Shown: piece by piece, positions 15,027 to 27,000 of the stretch
Layout: every line of letters begins with the position of its first letter
Numbering within the stretch: the first letter of the stretch is position 1
Origin: Eopsaltria australis
Lineage: Eukaryota; Chordata; Aves; Passeriformes; Petroicidae
Length of the DNA stretch: 64,000 bases
Assembly: GCA_034509425.1 (NCBI GenBank)
Contig: JAVTVJ010000070.1
Span: forward strand, 3,100,001-3,164,000
Direction: 5' to 3'
Position numbers and translations under genes: made by a program
The notes under the pieces: model-generated
Seen by the model: only the letters and a program-made list of their open reading frames with translations
Databases searched by the model: none
Told to the model about the DNA's origin: nothing

Positions 15027-15218
15027 TGCATCCTAATGTGAGCCAGGGTTGCCAAGGAGGGTGTGCTACATGCTCTGACTACAACGGATGCCTGTCATGT
15101 AAGCCCAGGCTCTTTTTTGTTCTGGAGAGAATTGGCATGAAACAGATTGGAGTATGTCTTTCCTCGTGTCCAAGCGGATACTATGGGACACGCTATCCCG
15201 ACATTAATAAGTGTGCAA
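15027..15218 (+). CDS. RSPO3: RSPO3 exon 2: furin-like repeat 1 of R-spondin 3
   Basis: This internal coding exon of 192 nt starts after a pyrimidine tract and CAG and ends at a strong GTAAGT donor at 15219. It enters in phase 1: the first two bases complete a Met codon split from exon 1. It encodes the start of mature R-spondin 3 (HPNVSQGCQGGCATCSD...) with the Cys-rich pattern of furin-like repeat 1. The hairpin ERIGMKQ carries the Arg and Gln that in this family contact the ubiquitin ligases ZNRF3 and RNF43. An N-glycosylation sequon NVS sits near the start. R-spondin 3 is a secreted ligand that bridges LGR4/5/6 with ZNRF3/RNF43, clears these ligases from the cell surface and so raises Frizzled levels and Wnt signalling. 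The match to vertebrate RSPO3 is near identical and clearly closer than to RSPO1, RSPO2 or RSPO4. Human has Ala in the stretch that reads LFFVLER here. Confidence 0.96.
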
Positions 15219-16725
15219 GTAAGTGCTGGGGAAAGGGGAAGTGCATGGATTTGTTTGTTCTCTCTTGAATCCTGTGTCTCCTTAGGAGTGAAGTCAACAG
15301 AGAAGGAGATGTACAGGCCATGTCCTTATTTGTTCAGTTCTTTATAGTAGTGCAGTAAATACTAACCCAAGCAAGAAGTTAAAGACCACAAACTGGCCTA
15401 AAGCTTCTGGCTCTGCATGAACGACCTGCCTAGAACTCAGGTGACGGCCTTCTCCTCCTCTACATCCCCATGCGAAGAGGAAGGCACCAGGCACTGCCCT
15501 CCAGCAGCAAGAGAATGCCAGCAGCTCTGAAGAGAGAGAGGGGACCGAAGAATGCTGAATCTTGGTGGCTGGAGCTGTTTAACCCACTGCCCTTACCCGC
15601 CTGACCCCTGCGGCAAGGAGAGAAGATGGCAGGTGGCATTCTTTGGAGATGTGGTTTGGCCTGGTCTCTTTATAGCTTGTCTCATTCTCATTGTAGTCCT
15701 CTGAATGCCTATAGGAGCTGGCCAGGCTTCAGCTGGCCAGGTTTCAGCCTGATTTGGGGGAATTTACTGATTCGTGTTGTCTCCGGGCTGGGGGACAGAG
15801 AAGCCAACTCTATTCTTTACTGCTCAGGCAACATTTTGACCCCAGTATGGATTTTTGAACCATAAATGAACTGGAAAAGATCGCAACGTCCTCCCCACTC
15901 CTCTTTTTGTTGTTGAATTCACTGTTTTTAATCCCACAGGTGATATAAAAACATAAGAGCGACGGCCAAGAAACTCTCCCAGTTTTTACCTGGTAATAAA
16001 AGTTATTTAATGAATGGACCCCAGAGTAAAGTCTTACAGAGTAACTCGACACTGTAAAGTATTTGCTCACTTTTCAGCAGTGTGTGGCCTTGCATATCAG
16101 ACATGAACTGTGCCATAAATAAGGTTTTATGCATTTCTCTTATAAATCTCTGAGAACTGGGGAATATATAAGCAATGCCAATTTGGGTAGTCAGATAGAG
16201 AATACATTAAATACTACAGAACGTCTGATTGAACATCAGGGAACCATTTAAAGAAAAAAAAAAGATATGTTGATCAAAACCACTCCTAAGCAGATTCTAA
16301 ATTATGGCTTTTTTTTTTTTTTTCTCCTGGATGAGTATTTTTTATCTTCTGGAGATAGGTAGGGTGGAGCCGACCCAGCACTTGTGTCCCATGGGGTTAT
16401 TTAGTACCTATGCAGTGCCAGCATAGGGCAGAAGCAGCACAGTGTTATTCTCATGTGCTGTGCTCTGTCTGCCATTTCCATAGGTCTCTGAGAAGATTAA
16501 CAGAGCTCAGCATCAGGCCATCCTTTCTAAATTCTCATCCCTTGCCAGGGCCACTTGTGGCTGGCCTCACTATGTGTACTGGCCAGGAAGAAGACCTAAC
16601 TTAATTTGCTTGCTTTGAGGATTGGCTGACGTTGCTAGAATTGTTTGATTCTGGTACATGTGAGAGAGCCCATGGCAGTTCATGGCAAAGAGCAACAACG
16701 CTGTTCTTTACTGTTTGCATTACAG
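15219..16725 (+). other. RSPO3: RSPO3 intron 2
   Basis: This 1507-nt intron has a consensus GTAAGT donor and an acceptor with the tract ctttactgtttgcattacag. It contains a 15-bp tandem duplication near 15716-15746 and a T-run near 16308-16323. No independent gene or transposable element was recognised. Confidence 0.9.
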
Positions 16726-16872
16726 AATGTAAAGCTGACTGTGATACCTGCTTCACCAGAAACTTCTGCACAAAGTGTAAAAGTGGGTTCTACCTATACA
16801 GTGGAAAGTGCCTTGAAAAGTGCCCTGATGGGCTGGAAGCCAACAACCACACGATGGAGTGCACCAGCATCG
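16726..16872 (+). CDS. RSPO3: RSPO3 exon 3: furin-like repeat 2
   Basis: This 147-nt phase 1-1 exon is bounded by TTACAG and a strong GTGAGT donor. It encodes KCKADCDTCFTRNFCTKC followed by a FYLYSGKCLEKCPDGLEANN segment, the Cys framework of furin-like repeat 2. The two Phe residues four positions apart (CF..., NFC) correspond to the pair that inserts into the LGR4/5/6 leucine-rich repeat surface in R-spondin structures, so receptor binding looks intact. An N-glycosylation sequon (NHT) lies near the exon end. Together with exon 2 it makes the minimal Wnt-potentiating module. Differences from the human protein, such as TRN for NKN, are conservative. An open frame runs past the exon into the intron, but the donor is strong. 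Confidence 0.96.
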
Positions 16873-19232
16873 GTGAGTCTGGCCCCACGTCCTGCCTGGT
16901 TTTTTCAGAGGGGATATGGGATCTAAGGAAGGCAGGATCAGTTCCAACACCAGGGAAGTGCAAATTGAAATGAAAATGTCCTTCATAACAAGATATATTC
17001 CCCAGCACAAAAAACTCAAGGTATTTCCCATGTCTGCCACTTCACAAGAGGCACAAACTTCATTGTGTCCCACATACACAGCCTGGATGCTAAGGGCAAT
17101 TCTGCCACAGGAAGGATGGCCTGTTTGGTACACCTTGAGGCAGCATGACATACATCTCTTACTTGCTCTGCTACAGTGTTATGCAGCACTACAAACACCA
17201 ACGTTTCAAAAACCCTGAATCAGACTCCACATGTCATTTAAAATACTAATGGCTTTGCTTTAGCTCCCTTGTACTACCTGAGCCTTCAAAGCATGCATGC
17301 AACAACATTTTGAAGCATACTTTTTCAAAGGTGAAGGCTAGAAACTAACATATTAAGGAAACACCCCCCCAAAAAATCCCCAATCCCCAAAATGGTAAAT
17401 GTGCATAATTACCCAACTTCAGAAAATGAGAATTGAAATAAAACACCAAATAGGGTGTCACCAACACTGAGGGAGTGAGATTGATGTCATTGTGACTCAC
17501 TGGCTGTGGAGAAGAGACCTGCTTTTGTATCTTCAGCCTCTGACTCAAAAGCTCCAATTATTCACACAACGGCAGTTTCGGAGGTCACCACACCTAACTG
17601 TCTGCTCCATCCCTCTGCCACCCTTCCAAATGAAAGAAGATCAAGTGATTTGTTGGCCTGTGAAGAGCTGCAGTTAGCATTCCCCACCATGGGCATGCTG
17701 AAGCTGTGGCAGGGGTCAGCTTATTTTAGTACGTTGATTGTGAATTGTGGTGACTGAGGGCTGTGAGCTGCAGTGCAAGCAGTAACCTCTTTGGACACCA
17801 GCAACCAGGGAGCACTTAGGCACAGTCTGGCCATGATGGAAATCTCCTTCCTCACAGAATCATGCACATAGCTCTCTCTGGCATCGAGTGTTTTGGAGGG
17901 GAAGCAATGCAGGAATAAAAATAATGTGCAGTAGTTTGGTATTTTCCTTCTCAAATGTGTATTAGTTCAGGTGGCAGTGTAGGCTGATATGGTTTTGTTT
18001 TCAAGCAAAGACTTTAATCTTTGAAAGAAATTCAAGGGATCATTTTTGTTTCTTGATGGCTGTTTCCAACTGCTGTAGACTCAGCTGCTTTAACAATGAG
18101 TCAGTCCCAAATAGGAAAAGCCATTTAAAGCTATGGAGTAAAAACAGAACCTTTTTGTGCATGTGAAAGCCAATTATTTTAACAGAAGAGTTCCAGTGTT
18201 GCATGAAAAAATGACCCACATGACAATCCACTGGAGGAAGGCTCAGAGATTGCCTGAAGTCTGTTATATTTCTAGGTTTCAGAAAATTCAGAAGTAAATT
18301 CTGGATCTGGAAAAATGTTGACTTACTAATTAGGAGGACTAATTACTCCTTATAGAGGGGCTGGAAGTCTTTCCTTCTTCAGTGGTGACTTATAATCCTA
18401 AGCATGCAGTTGGACTTAAATAAAAATATATATATATTTACTGTCTTTTTTCAAGAGAAGGATAGTGAGATGGCATAAGAGAAGGATGGCTATTAATAGC
18501 ATAATGTTAAGCTTCCAAGGTTCCTCCCATTTTTTGTTTACACTCTTTGGTCAAGTGTGAAATGACACACCTTCTGACTTCCAAACACCATAGGATGCAC
18601 ATTTGCATCTCTCTGGTTTAGGAAGGGTAACCTGCACCATTCTGAAAATCTTGAAACCTCACATTGACCCAAATTCTCCTCTGCTTTGCCTGTTTCCAGC
18701 TTGTGTATGCTGCAGATGATGGCTCTTTAGATGGCCAAAGATGCTTGACTTCTAATGTAACATCTTTTGTATCAGTTGGTCCTTTGTAACTACCAATTTC
18801 CAAATCCAATACCATTGGGACAAGCCGCAACAGCTTGACCCAATGACTTTACTCACCTTTCACACAGGCATGACCAAAGATTATTCCACCAAAGCTAAAA
18901 GGATTTACACTTCCATCAAACCAAAGCAAAGTCAGAACAAATCCCAGTAACTGATTTCATTGAGACCAGTTGTGTTTTTGTTGCCTTGTTTCAGGAATGG
19001 AATTACAAAACAGTGGGCAGAAAATAGTAACTGGCATAATTAATTGACATTATTTTGTGCTGTATATCCTTAACAGTCCAATTTCTGTAAATTCATAGCC
19101 ACAATTCACTGCTGATTGATCCCATTCGTTTTTGCCACCTTTTCACTGATGCAGAATGAAAATAATGTACCATATGTATTGTGCATACAAAAATATATTG
19201 GTCAGGCTAAGTTCGTTCTATGTTTATTGCAG
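16873..19232 (+). other. RSPO3: RSPO3 intron 3
   Basis: This intron of 2360 nt runs from the GTGAGT donor to a TTTATTGCAG acceptor. It contains a short (TA)n tract near 18426-18438. No coding exon, CR1 fragment or RNA gene was recognised. Confidence 0.9.
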
Positions 19233-19430
19233 TGCACTGTGAAACTAGTGAGTGGAGTCCATGGAGCCCTTGCATGAAGAAAGGGAAAACTTGTGGTTTC
19301 AAAAGAGGAAGTGAAGTAAGGGTCAGAGAGATCATACAGCATCCGTCAACAAGGGGCAATCCTTGCCCAGCTACAACCGAGAGCAGAAAATGTATTGTAC
19401 AAAGAAAGAGATGTCAGAAGGAAGGAAAAG
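19233..19430 (+). CDS. RSPO3: RSPO3 exon 4: thrombospondin type 1 domain
   Basis: This 198-nt phase 1-1 exon follows TTTATTGCAG. With the G carried over from exon 3 it encodes VHCETSEWSPWSPCMKKGKT, then CGFKRGSEVRVREIIQHPS and a Cys-containing end (RKRCQKEGK). This is the single thrombospondin type 1 repeat of R-spondins. The WSPWSPC stretch is the core motif and a C-mannosylation type WxxW site. The domain binds heparan sulfate proteoglycans and tunes potency rather than forming the LGR contact. The donor is AAG|GTACCA, which lacks G at +5 and is weaker than the other two donors in the window. Read-through would add TKLSSS and stop at 19451-19453. The join to exon 5 restores the expected Gly codon, which supports this boundary. 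Confidence 0.94.
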
Positions 19431-19583
19431 GTACCAAGTTATCATCATCATAATATGAGATTGGTATTGTGTTTGTTTAATAATTCACACCTGAATTCTT
19501 AGGCCTCAGTTTCAGGCTTCACCAAAGCTACCATTGATGTGGTGTTTTTTGGGCTGGAGAAAACTATGCCTTTGCCTGCAGTA

Positions 19584-19623
19584 AATAAAATCCTAACACT
19601 GCTCAAAAAATGTGCTTTGTGTG
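19584..19623 (+). promoter_or_regulatory. Candidate intronic polyadenylation site in RSPO3 intron 4
   Basis: A canonical AATAAA at 19584-19589 is followed 22 nt later by the GU-rich run TGTGCTTTGTGTG (19611-19623), the usual arrangement of a cleavage and polyadenylation site. It lies about 155 nt downstream of the exon 4 donor, which is weak. If used, it would end the transcript after the in-frame stop at 19451-19453 and give a secreted RSPO3 lacking the basic tail. This is seen as motifs only; use is an inference. Confidence 0.35.
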
Positions 19624-20547
19624 ATCTAGAGAGGACAGGGTGGGCTGGAAGGGAAAGCACTTTGTCTCCCAATTCTGTCTGCTGAAAGAGTTGCCAAGAT
19701 GAAAAGTTCCATTGTAGCTCTCAGAACAAAAGGATCCATCATAAAACATGTCGTGGTGGGCGTTGTTTGTTGGGTATTAGGTAGCCAAGTTTCATGCTTC
19801 AACAGTAGGATTCCTCCAAACCAACTCCTATTTCATGCTTCCCTACAAGCAAGACTTTAACTCTTGCAAATGCAGTGCTGTGGCCTCTCTCCCAGCCTAA
19901 ACTCTTTCTACTAGCTCTGGCTGAACAACACAGCCTGATTCATCTGCATCTGGGTCATGGAGTCCCAGCATGGGAGAAAGATCACAGCGTTGCATGGCAG
20001 AGAAGGGAAACTCCACTTGGTTTCACCCAAGAAGCAAGACAGCCAGCAGAACTGTCTCCATGCAAGGCAGCTTGTTGAACTTACTCCCCAGCACAGCAGT
20101 AAGTGAATGGCATCACACGCATTAAGATTGGGAGATGTTTAAGAAGTCTGTGAAATAATAATTGACACGAATTCCACTCAGTAGATACTGTTGTTTGATT
20201 ATTCTCCATTTCTTGCAGAGGGGAAGTTACTTGATCTGTTCTCAGTGAAGTTGCTCTGTTTGACATAGAAGGAACTATGTAATATTGCATTTTCTCCAGT
20301 CCTCCCATTTTCTCTGTCCTTCCCATTTCTCCATCTCATCTTTTTCTGTCTTTCCTCCCACCCCTTTTGAGGGTGAGTGGAAGAGGTGGAACAGCTGCCC
20401 CTCTATGTGAACATCTGTGAGGCAGCAGTAGCTTCTGGTACCAAGTAATAACCCCCTGTTCCACTGTTAAATGATGGCCAGGGTTGCTGCAGATTATTTA
20501 TTGAAATGCTCAAGGGGCTTGGATCTTGTAATCCTTTTGAAGGTTGG

Positions 20548-21038
20548 CTCATTCCTGGGGAATGTACCTCATGAGAAGGGCAATAATGTTACCAGGGAGA
20601 GTCCAAATGAGGGCCATGAAGATGGTGAAGGGCCTTGAGGGGAAGCTGTACGAGGAGCAGCTGAGGTCACTTGGTGTGTTCAGTCTGGAGAAGAGGAGAT
20701 TGAGGGGAGACCCCCTTGCTGTCTACAACTTCTTTGCAAGGGGAAGAGAACGGGCAGACGCTGATCTCTTCTCTGTGGTGCCTGAAGTTGTAACAGGGGA
20801 GGTTTAGGTTGGAGACTGGGAAAAGGTTTTTCACCCAGAGGGTGTTTGAGCACTGGAACAGCTCCCAAGGGCAGTGGTGACAGCATCAAGCCTCACAAAG
20901 ATCAAGAAGCATTTGGACAATGCTCTCAAGCACACGGAGTGACTCTTGGGGTATCCTGCTCAAGGCCAGGATTTGGACTCTATGATCCTTGAGGGTCCAT
21001 TCTAACTCAGCATATTCTCTGATTCTGTGTTTCTATGG
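20548..21038 (+). mobile_element. CR1 LINE 3' fragment, sense
   Basis: The sequence follows the CR1 reverse-transcriptase tail and 3'UTR as recalled for avian CR1. It has the 'gagggccatgaagatggtgaaggg' type segment, then 'ctgtacgaggagcagctgag', 'cagtctggagaagaggagattgagggga' and 'ggggaggtttaggttgga'. It ends in the diagnostic repeat-like terminus gattctgtgtttctatgg. Translation gives VKGLEGKLYEEQLRSLGVFS, a CR1-type C-terminal peptide. It is 5'-truncated and has an internal gap just before the 'ggggaggttt' segment. The left edge is approximate. It is a dead copy, oriented with RSPO3. Confidence 0.88.
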
Positions 21039-24000
21039 TTAGAAGGAGGATCCTATGGACCAGATAGCCATGGGTGACTCCCCCTAACCCAAGAACTGGG
21101 TAGATCTACTGATCCATGGGAACCTATAGGGTGCAGATGTCAATTCCTCCTCCTTATGTCAGGCAGTGTCCTGAAGAGGTAGAGAGATGCACCTGCATCA
21201 AGGTCACAGTCAAGACAACCTATTTACAGATTCCCTTTAGAAATCCTACAGATTTCTATGTTCAAAATGTTCATGCTTGTTTGTGTTCCTACACAGCGGC
21301 ACAACTTGAAATAGCCTCTCATTAGCCCACTGTAACTGGGGAAAGAGTCCATTTTTTTCCCCTACCAACCCTAATCTTGACAGAGATGGAAATATAGGAC
21401 TGAACTGCAATTTTGGACTATAAAACGGGGGTTTTTTTGAGGTGATGATATTGTGTATTTGCTTATAGCAATTTGGCAAACACTTCAGATTGGACAAGAC
21501 ATTTCTCTTTGAGAAATGCCTGCTGTTCCTGTGTAATAAGAACTTTAGAAGAAACTACTCACGTATTTTGCTATCCATTCTTACTTTATGGGATTTGAGC
21601 CAAACCATACTTGAAAAATACTGTGCACCACAAGAATTCGTTCACAATCATGAATCTTTTTCTTTCCTTCTTTTCTCCAATATACGTAAAGGTGGGGGTT
21701 TTCCCTTCTTTTGAGCAAGTCACAATCTATATTTTAGCCTGTTTTATGCTCGGTAGATAATTCCTTCAAAAGTGGAACCTGTGTTCCCACTCTATCTGTG
21801 CCCTTGGGGTTTGTATGCCTATGTATGAAAGCCTTTTTTTTTTTTTTGTTCTGACATTTGTCTTCTCAGTTTTCACAAAAGTCTTTCCCATTCACATTCA
21901 TCTCTTCAGGGAAACAAACTTTATTTATTTATTTTTTTTTAAAGAAAGAGAATTCTTAATAAAACTGAGCAATATCACATATGAAACATCAGGTAAAATA
22001 AGCTTCAAGGGATGAATTATGATGACAAGCTAGGAAGGTGAGAATTAAGCTTTAAGTTTTCCTTCTGTTCCTACTAGAATGGGGAAACAAAGCTTTCCAA
22101 CTTAATCTCCAGGCAACATATCCTCCCTACTGCTACTTTCCCTTATAACACAAAAAGAAACTTCTATTCCCCTTTGAACAATGGAATAATTGCCCAAGAA
22201 AGCAAGCCAGGCTCTGTACTTAAGGCTAGCTGTGCCCTGTCAGTGAGTGCAGAAGGAAGTGACAACAGAAACACTTGAAAGGAAAGGGAAAGTCAGTAAG
22301 TTTGTATTTACTGTTGAGAAATATTGAAAAGGGTCTTTTGTATTGTACAACTCCCCGTGGCCACTCAGGCATTGCTTTAGAGTTGAACTTCCATGGCATT
22401 GGCTTTTGAAGTGTTGCAGCAGACCCGGCAGTGACCTGCAGTGCTGCTAATCTTTTCTCCGTGGCCATGAAGAGAGGGTCAGCTCGGTCACTCTCGGCCA
22501 TTTCCATGTTGGATAGATGTCTGTGGCTGAGGGATTTAGGGCAAAGACCACATGATGACGGGGTGTGCTCGTCACAGATGCCTCAGTGACTTTGCTCGAG
22601 ACGTTGAGGTCAGCGACAGGATGTTGCTCAGTGAAGGCGCTGCTATCGCACCGCAGCAAGGACATCTCTGGAACAACTGTGCAAAACGAGATAAAGCAGA
22701 TGAAGACGGCTGTTTTCCTTTGTTTGTTTCCATCTGCTGGTGTGTCATTGAAGCTGATGAGATGTCTTGCAATCCTTTTTCTTTTCCTCACTGGCTATAC
22801 AATGATGTTTTACTGTGAGAAGATGCTAGTATTTTCAGAATGGACGCAAACAAATGGGAATAATGAGGATACAAATGGCCCAATTAGCCTAAAAGGTCCT
22901 TTTTACTTATTTTAGCACTAAATTAGTTGATTCCAGTGTGATCTGACATGACAATTCCCATGCGTTTCACATGCAGGCTCTTTTGTAGTTCAGGCCCATC
23001 CAAACCTCACTGTAATTTGTTTCACCATTCTCCAGTTTTAATCCCATGATGGTGTGTTCTTTTTAGTCTTCTTGACAATATGATATTTAGTTCCAGTTTC
23101 TTCTTCTTTCTTTCTTTCCCTCACAATTTTTGTTTTGTTTACCCAGTACAGTGTACTGTAACTTTTACCTTCCCACACTTTACACATTCTTGACTCCTAC
23201 CCTTCACTGTCAGATAAAAATTGGGTCACATGTTTCCTGTAGCTGGGTCTGTTCATGGCAAATGGCAAATAGATGTACTGGAAAAGCAAAACTTTCAGAG
23301 CTCCTCAAACACTGCAGATTATCCATCAATATTATTTCTTTGCCTTAATAAATGTGCTCTGGTCTAACACAAGTCCCTTTGCACTGCTGTCTGCAAATGT
23401 GTGAGATTGACTTTTACTGGACGAAAGACAAATATTCTGAAATTCTAATATTCTGCATACAAAAGTATTTGTGGGGAAAGAATCGCATGTTTTCATGACT
23501 AATTCTGCCAAGAAGGGAATTTTCACCATATGACTTTCTGTTGAGTCCCAACTAAACTCCCCCACCCCAGAGATCAGACAATTTCAAGTGCTTTCAGAGA
23601 ATATGTTTCGATCAGTTTGAAGAGAATAACAGCACTCACCAAAACTAGTATTAGTTACGAACAAGGAATACACCTTAGAAATCTGGGTATTATGCAAACC
23701 AATAGACAGATGACATTGGTTACATAGCTATATTATTGTAAGCAAATAAATGCATTTCAATTGTTTCTTATTCTTATATTGAATTTTTGCATGCTGGTGG
23801 TGTTTAGATGTTCCAAGGACAGAAGCAATAGTAACTGTGTCCCATTCTGTGCAAATACAGACCAAAGGAAGTTCCTGACAGGCAAAATTTCAAGCATTAG
23901 ACATGAAGACATGGGAGGGTGAATGTAGAATAGCATGTTTCTTTTTCACTGTGGAGTGTAGCAATTGTCACCTCCTACAGTCTGAAAGCAGGATACTGTT

Positions 24001-27000
24001 ATGAGAGGAAGAGGGGTAATTTTAGTCAAAATTCAAAAGACTGCAACCCCCTGGAAGTGAGGTCGCTTGTCAGCTAATGGTTTAAGCTCTAAGGAGAATA
24101 GAGACACTATGCTATGATTTTCTTTTTAAGTTTACAGCAGGAACAAGAAAGAGAGCAATGCCTTTGAGGAGAGGAGCTGAATTCTAGATGCAAACTGGTG
24201 AACAGGAGGAAACCAAGGGAACAGAACTTGTTGCTAAGGAGTTTTAATGAGGAAGTGTATAAATTTGGGGTAAAAAAGTAAAATAATAAGTTCTTTACTG
24301 TATGGCACACACATGAATATAAAAATGCAGGTTTCATTGAAAAGCTTAAAGAACTGAGTTCATTTGTGTTGTTTCTTTGTACTAGTTCCTCCATCTCTTA
24401 CTGCTATATGTCCACATAATGCTTCCAAACATATTAATCAGATCATGTCTGAAAAAGTCTTCAACTGGCTGTGGTGTGAGGAGGGATTCCAAGCAGGAAG
24501 AGTGTATTTCAGGGGATCCACAGGTCAGCAACACTAAAACAAAAATTGGATTTGAAAAACACTCATGTCCAATACTAATTTTACCTGGACTTGGCAAAAT
24601 CAGGATAGAGCAACATTTTGTTGTGTTGATAAATGTGTAGTAATGCCTACATCTTGTAGTACATCTTCTTATTCAAATGAATAATCTGTCCCTATACACT
24701 CCACACTCCAAAGGAAAAAAGTCTCTTCCCAAGGCAATGGAGGCCCACACTACTTCAGTAATTCTTCAGAGTACTGTTTTTAAACAAATATTTTTCTGTT
24801 TTAAAAATAATAATTAAAAAAAAAATTGGTTGATAATTTTAGATATTTCAGGTATTGTCTTCCTTCACTTAATCACATTTAAGTCCTAATCATGACTATG
24901 TGGGAAAGTAAGATATTCCTATCACAGCCCATTCCAAAAATCACATCCCCTTGCTCATATATAGCTCAGTGGCTTTTAAAACAAGAGGGCTGGAGCATGT
25001 GAGCCGGGGAGACATCCCAGTACACAGTTCGCTGGTGTAACTGTGAGAGATGGGGTGTCCTGTGTGAAGGTCACTAGTGTGGTTATGGTTAATGACCTTA
25101 CTCCATGGCAGGTCACAGGACTTCAGAAACCTCAAAATGAACACGAAGCTAATTACTGCATCCGTGTGTTTACATATTGCATATGCCAATGGGTCCTAAC
25201 TCTGGCCTTTGCGAGCCTGAGTTACTATAATTGAGGAATCTGTCTTGTGAAGAGTTTGGTTGTTTATTTTCCGTTTGTTGCTGCCAAGAGGGCTTCTCAT
25301 TTCCTTTCCTTGCAAGGCTTTTGACTCTTTAACTTTAACACATTTCCAGCCTCCAATAGTAGGGCTGCTGAGACCGAGAATCCACTGGCTGCAACACGAA
25401 GGGATATGGCATCCTGGGAATACCCTGAGCAAGGCAGGGCACGGTCAGCACCTGGCTGCCACTGCCACTGGTCAGCAGACATGGGCACAGCCTAGAGAAG
25501 AGATCTGGGGGAATAGGCTTCAGAGGGAAAAATAAGGCAAAAATGAGTCAAATGATTTGTGAATTCAAAACAGCTAATAGTAGAGGATGTACTGACTAGA
25601 AATCAAGGGCTGAAAAGTCTGGAAAAAGTTATTTTTAACCTTGTAGCGTTTTCAAGATTTAATCATAGACAATTTTGGAAGTTTTACCAAGTTACTACCT
25701 GCAAACAGAGACATTAAAATCTGAACAAATTACAAGTAATGTTTCATTTCACTACAAGTTATTTTGTTTGTGCTACTGTGAACATTAAATTCTCAGCAAG
25801 TCTCCCAGTTCTGACAGACACATATGAACCACTCAAGCAGGTAGTACATTCCTGCTGTGTGCCTCTGCACATGTGGTACTACACACGAATGCATAGCCTC
25901 TGTACATGTGCACCACGCCAAGGTTGTGCTCTCTGAATAACATGCATCTTGATGAACAGTCAGGTGAAAATGGTTGTGCCTTCAGATATGAAAATCAGTT
26001 TAGGCCCTGCAGGGTGCTGGGCTGACACTGTCTCTGTACTCCTTGTTCTTCTTTCCTGCTGCTAGCTCATCTCTTGCCACCTTCTGCCTCCTCCCTGTCC
26101 TGGGGAGCCTGGGAGCAGTGGGAAGGTGACTCAGATGCCCTGAGGTCCTCTGGAGCATCCTCTAAAAAATGTGCTGGGCATGCTGATGATAAAAAGTATC
26201 AACCTCATGTTAACAGGAATAGTGTCAAAGCTGAGACAGAAATATGTGGTCAATTGTTCTTGTAAGGGAAGTGAATCAGAAAAAAGCTGATTGCATTCTT
26301 TTATTAAAATGTGAACAATGTGAGAGCTGTCCTCCTCAGATCACTAAACCAAATAAGGGATAGAAATCAGCTCTTTTACTCTTCTGATCTTCCCTTTTGG
26401 TGCCTCCTTGTGCTCCAGAATTGGCCAGCTGTCTATATTTTAGATGCCTAAGCTTTGCAGGGAAAGCTGAAGGGAATACAAGACTCTCAAGAGCCCTTCT
26501 TCCTCCCCTTCCAAAGTATCCATCAGGTATTCATATAGCACTAAATTTCCAGCACCTGCCTAAACTCTTTCCTCTTAAATAAAAATGTTTGGGATTGAAA
26601 GCTCCAGCTTTAGAAGGTGAAATCCGCATCTGTGTCTATTCTGCGAATGAAAACGGTCTGCTCCTTGCCCTCAAAGTCCAGGTCCACCTTCTGGCTTGCC
26701 ACTAAACCAGCTGGGGCTACTCCCTCCACAGCAGATTTGTCTGGGGAAGAGGGCAGGTCAAACAGAGTCCTTAAGCAAACTCCCAGTTATGTTGTGCAGA
26801 CATGCACGGGTCTTGGGAACAACTGTGGCACAACTTATTCGTGGCACCTTCACCTTCAGCGACTTCCCACTGCTTCAGGGAGAGGCACACAGGAGACTGT
26901 GGCTGCTCTCCCCTCTCAGTGCCACAGGGCAGGGACCACATGCAAAAGAGCAGTGTGTCGGTCTCTCCTATGCCTCATCCCTTCCTTCCTCTGCCAGAAC

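Noticed and set aside
15147..15347. Extended open frames running from RSPO3 exons into introns 2 and 3
   Set aside because: Exons 2 and 3 end at strong consensus donors and the joined frame matches R-spondin 3, so the intronic extensions are not real coding sequence.
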